Assembly: GCA_017999195.1 (NCBI GenBank)
Contig: JAGOBP010000168.1
Span: forward strand, 1-7,920
DNA length: 7,920 nt
Reading direction: 5' to 3'
DNA from: Thermoflexales bacterium
Lineage (GTDB): Bacteria; Chloroflexota; Anaerolineae; Fen-1058
Shown here: one piece after another, positions 5,943-7,920 of the stretch
Numbering within the stretch: position 1 is the first letter of the stretch
Layout: every line of letters starts with the position of its first letter
The notes under the pieces: model-generated
Seen by the model: only the letters and a program-made list of their open reading frames with translations
Database searches by the model: none
What the model was told of the DNA's origin: nothing
Translations under genes and position numbers: made by a program

Positions 5943-6329
5943 ATGAGTACCCGTCGTCAACAACGTGTCGCCGAACAAATCAAGATCGAACTAAGCCAAC
6001 TCATCGAGCGTGAGATCGATGATCCGCGCCTGAACTTGATCAACCTGACGGACGTCACCATCTCGCCCGATCTGCACGACGCGACGATTTACGTCAGCGC
6101 GCTGGCTGGCGAGTCGGTCAAAGACGAAGTGCTGGCCGGACTGGAACACGCGCGCAATTTTCTGCGCCGCCGGCTGGGCCAGGAAATGAAGTTGCGCATC
6201 GTGCCGGCGCTACACTTCCGCTGGGATCGTTCATTGGAAACCGGCGACCGCATCTCGCGCCTGATCGATCAGATTGATGAGCAAGAGCCACCCGCCCAGC
6301 CAGAGACGGGGATTGTTCCAAGCGCATGA
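5943..6329 (+). CDS. rbfA: 30S ribosome-binding factor RbfA
   Basis: RbfA is a single KH-fold protein that binds 16S rRNA in immature 30S subunits and helps late maturation of its 5' region. The 128-residue product has the family pattern: an N-terminal helix RRQQRVAEQIKIELSQLI, then DDPRL (27-31) and LTDVTISPDLHDATIYVS, and towards the end RIVPALHFRWDRSLETGDRI. Length is normal. GAGGT (5931-5935) seven bases before the ATG is a good Shine-Dalgarno site and fixes the start. The C-terminal 12 or so residues are Pro/Glu/Gln-rich and probably disordered. It overlaps the next gene by four bases (ATGA at 6326-6329), so the two are likely translationally coupled. Confidence 0.97.
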   Translation: MSTRRQQRVAEQIKIELSQLIEREIDDPRLNLINLTDVTISPDLHDATIYVSALAGESVKDEVLAGLEHARNFLRRRLGQEMKLRIVPALHFRWDRSLETGDRISRLIDQIDEQEPPAQPETGIVPSA

Positions 6330-7288
6330 ACTTGCTGCCTGCCGATAGCGCCGCGCTGCTCGGTTATATCGAGCGCGCGGCCACAATCCTCCTTATCACA
6401 CATGTCTCGCCCGACAGCGATGCCGTCGGCAGTTTGCTGGGCGTGGCACATGCGTTGCGCAGCCTGGGCAAGACCGTCATACCCGCTTGTAGCGACGCCC
6501 TGCGCGACCGCTTCGACATTCTCCCCGGCGATACTGACGTTGTCACGCGCGCGATCGGCCCGTTCGATTTAGCCATCGCGCTCGATTGCGGCGATGAAGC
6601 CCGCATGGGCCGCGTGTGGAGCGACCTGCCCGCGCCCCGACCAATCCTGCTGAACCTCGATCATCACGTCACCAATACGCGCTTCGGCCAGATCAATTGG
6701 GTTGATCCGACAGCGACCTCGACCGCCGAAATCGCGCTGGAATTGGTCGATCTTCTGGACGTGCCGCTGAGTAGTGACATCGCACGTTGCCTGCTCTACG
6801 GCCTCACTGGCGACACGCTAGGCTTCCGCACCCCCAATACCACACCCAAACAATTACACATCGCGCAGCGGTTGATGGAAGCGGGCGCGCCGCTTACTTT
6901 AAGCATGGACCACCAGTTTAACCGCCGCTCATTGGCCTTGATTTGCCTGTGGGGCAAGGCCATCAGCGCGTTGAAGGTGAAGGATCGCATCATCTACACC
7001 ACCATCAGCAAAGCGATGCGCGATGCGTGCGGCATGTCCGGTTCGGGCGACATCAGCCTGGCGAGTTTCCTGATCAGCGCCAACGAAGCCGATCGATCGG
7101 CCGTGATTGTTGAAAAAGATGACGGCCAGGTCGAGATCAGCCTGCGTGCCAAGCCGGGCTTCAACGTCTCGAATGCGGCCAAATCATTAGGCGGCGGCGG
7201 TCATCCGCTGGCGGCCGGTGCGACCATTGACGGGCCATTGCCCGAAGCAACCAAACGCGTACTAGCAGCGTTGAAGCAACAGACGTGA
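6326..7288 (+). CDS. nrnA: DHH/DHHA1 phosphoesterase, NrnA-type nanoRNase/pAp phosphatase
   Basis: NrnA-type enzymes degrade RNA oligomers of two to five nucleotides from their ends and remove the 3'-phosphate from pAp, using two metal ions. In this 320-residue protein the metal-binding residues of the DHH domain are visible: H26 with D30 and D32 in THVSPDSDAVGS, LDCGD about residue 89, and the DHH triad at 112-114 in NLDHH. The C-terminal DHHA1 domain ends with GGGGHPLAAGA (289 onwards). There is no signal peptide or membrane segment. The gene starts with an ATGA overlap with rbfA, and position between rbfA and truB is common for this family. Family members also include cyclic-di-AMP or pGpG hydrolysing proteins (GdpP-like), but those carry extra PAS/GGDEF domains, so NrnA is the best call. 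Substrate preference between nanoRNA and pAp cannot be told from sequence. Confidence 0.93.
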   Translation: MNLLPADSAALLGYIERAATILLITHVSPDSDAVGSLLGVAHALRSLGKTVIPACSDALRDRFDILPGDTDVVTRAIGPFDLAIALDCGDEARMGRVWSDLPAPRPILLNLDHHVTNTRFGQINWVDPTATSTAEIALELVDLLDVPLSSDIARCLLYGLTGDTLGFRTPNTTPKQLHIAQRLMEAGAPLTLSMDHQFNRRSLALICLWGKAISALKVKDRIIYTTISKAMRDACGMSGSGDISLASFLISANEADRSAVIVEKDDGQVEISLRAKPGFNVSNAAKSLGGGGHPLAAGATIDGPLPEATKRVLAALKQQT

Positions 7289-7320
7289 TTGGTCAACCAG
7301 TTATCAGTCACCCATCACCC

Positions 7321-7920
7321 ATGATCAACGGCCTACTCGTCATCGATAAACCCAGTCGCATCACGTCGCACGATGTGGTGCAGCACGTGCGTCGTGCCCT
7401 GCACGTCAGGCAGGTGGGCCATACGGGCACGCTCGACCCGATGGCGACCGGCGTGTTAGTGGTGTGCGTAGGCGTGGCGACACGCGTCAGCGAATATTTG
7501 CTGGGCCACGACAAAGCCTATCGCGCCACGATTCGCCTGGGCGTGGAGACGGACACCTACGATGCCACGGGCGAAGTGGTCGCCACGCAGCCCGTCAACG
7601 TCGAGCGTGCGACGCTGGAAGCCGCGCTGGCACAATTCGTGGGCGCGACCCAGCAAACACCGCCGATGCATTCGGCTATCAAGCGCGACGGGCAGAAATT
7701 ATACGAACTAGCACGCGCGGGCATCGAAGTGGAACGCGAGTCGCGAGCGGTGATCATGCACACGATTGATCTGATCGATTATCAATCGCCGGATGTTACC
7801 GTCGATGTACGCAGTTCGGCAGGCACCTACATCCGATCGCTAGCGCACGATTTAGGGGCCGCGCTGGGCACGGGCGCGCATCTGATCGCCTTACGCCGCA
7901 CGATCGTCGGGCCGTTCGGG
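7321..7920 (+). CDS. truB: tRNA pseudouridine-55 synthase TruB, 3' end missing
   Basis: TruB converts U55 to pseudouridine in the T-loop of nearly all tRNAs. The first 200 codons are present and open to the window end; the rest of the catalytic domain and any C-terminal PUA-like part lie outside. Motifs: start MINGLLVIDKPSRITSHDVV, the catalytic GHTGTLDPMATGVL with nucleophile D39 (7435-7437), TPPMHSAIKRDGQKLYELAR, and SAGTYIRSLAHDLG near the end. The ATG at 7321 matches where TruB proteins normally begin, but no Shine-Dalgarno sequence precedes it. An in-frame GTG at 7285 overlaps the nrnA stop (GTGA, 7285-7288) and would add 12 residues. The 32 bp between nrnA and the ATG contain ATCAGTC and two CCCATCA words rather than a ribosome site. 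Confidence 0.95.
   Translation, partial: MINGLLVIDKPSRITSHDVVQHVRRALHVRQVGHTGTLDPMATGVLVVCVGVATRVSEYLLGHDKAYRATIRLGVETDTYDATGEVVATQPVNVERATLEAALAQFVGATQQTPPMHSAIKRDGQKLYELARAGIEVERESRAVIMHTIDLIDYQSPDVTVDVRSSAGTYIRSLAHDLGAALGTGAHLIALRRTIVGPFG

Noticed and set aside
1..7920. A new defence, secretion, mobile or biosynthetic system
   Set aside because: Every open frame of good quality maps to a known housekeeping family or to a common sensor kinase; no transposase, integrase, repeat array or unknown conserved gene is present.

Overview
This window reads as a chromosomal housekeeping locus of a moderately GC-rich bacterium. The best fit is Chloroflexota, possibly Anaerolineae. That is inferred from three things: a short IF2 of about 590 residues with a single N-terminal IF2_N segment, a NusA with a C-terminal helix-hairpin-helix domain and long charged tail, and the gene order nusA-rnpM-infB-rbfA-nrnA-truB. 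I have not confirmed the taxonomy by any search. All genes lie on the + strand. The long minus-strand open frames are shadows.

Layout. Positions 1-1352 hold the 3' part of a sensor histidine kinase (GAF-PAS-HisKA-HATPase). A gap of 249 bp follows (1353-1601). It contains an imperfect hairpin just after the kinase stop, a near-consensus extended -10 sigma70-type promoter (1454-1482), a tRNA-5'-half-like stretch, and a 9-bp attenuator-like hairpin with a T-rich tail. nusA follows at 1602-3590, then rnpM/ylxR (3651-3944), infB (4107-5882), rbfA (5943-6329), a DHH/DHHA1 phosphoesterase of the NrnA type (6326-7288, ATGA overlap with rbfA), and the first 200 codons of truB (from 7321, running off the window end).

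The genes from nusA to truB look like one transcription unit devoted to transcription elongation, translation initiation and ribosome/tRNA maturation. NusA couples to RNA polymerase, RnpM binds RNase P RNA, IF2 brings in initiator tRNA, RbfA matures the 30S subunit, NrnA degrades nanoRNAs and pAp, and TruB makes pseudouridine 55 in tRNA. Two genes often found in this cluster are missing: rimP, normally just before nusA, and the L7Ae-like ylxQ, normally between rnpM and infB. The leader hairpin of a kind often seen in front of rimP is nevertheless present.

I found no mobile element, CRISPR array, defence system or other clearly new protein system. The points most worth a second look are the nusA leader (tRNA-like segment, attenuator-like hairpin, absent rimP), strong hairpins without T-tracts in the intercistronic gaps, the alpha-CTD-like domain of NusA, and the ambiguous truB start.
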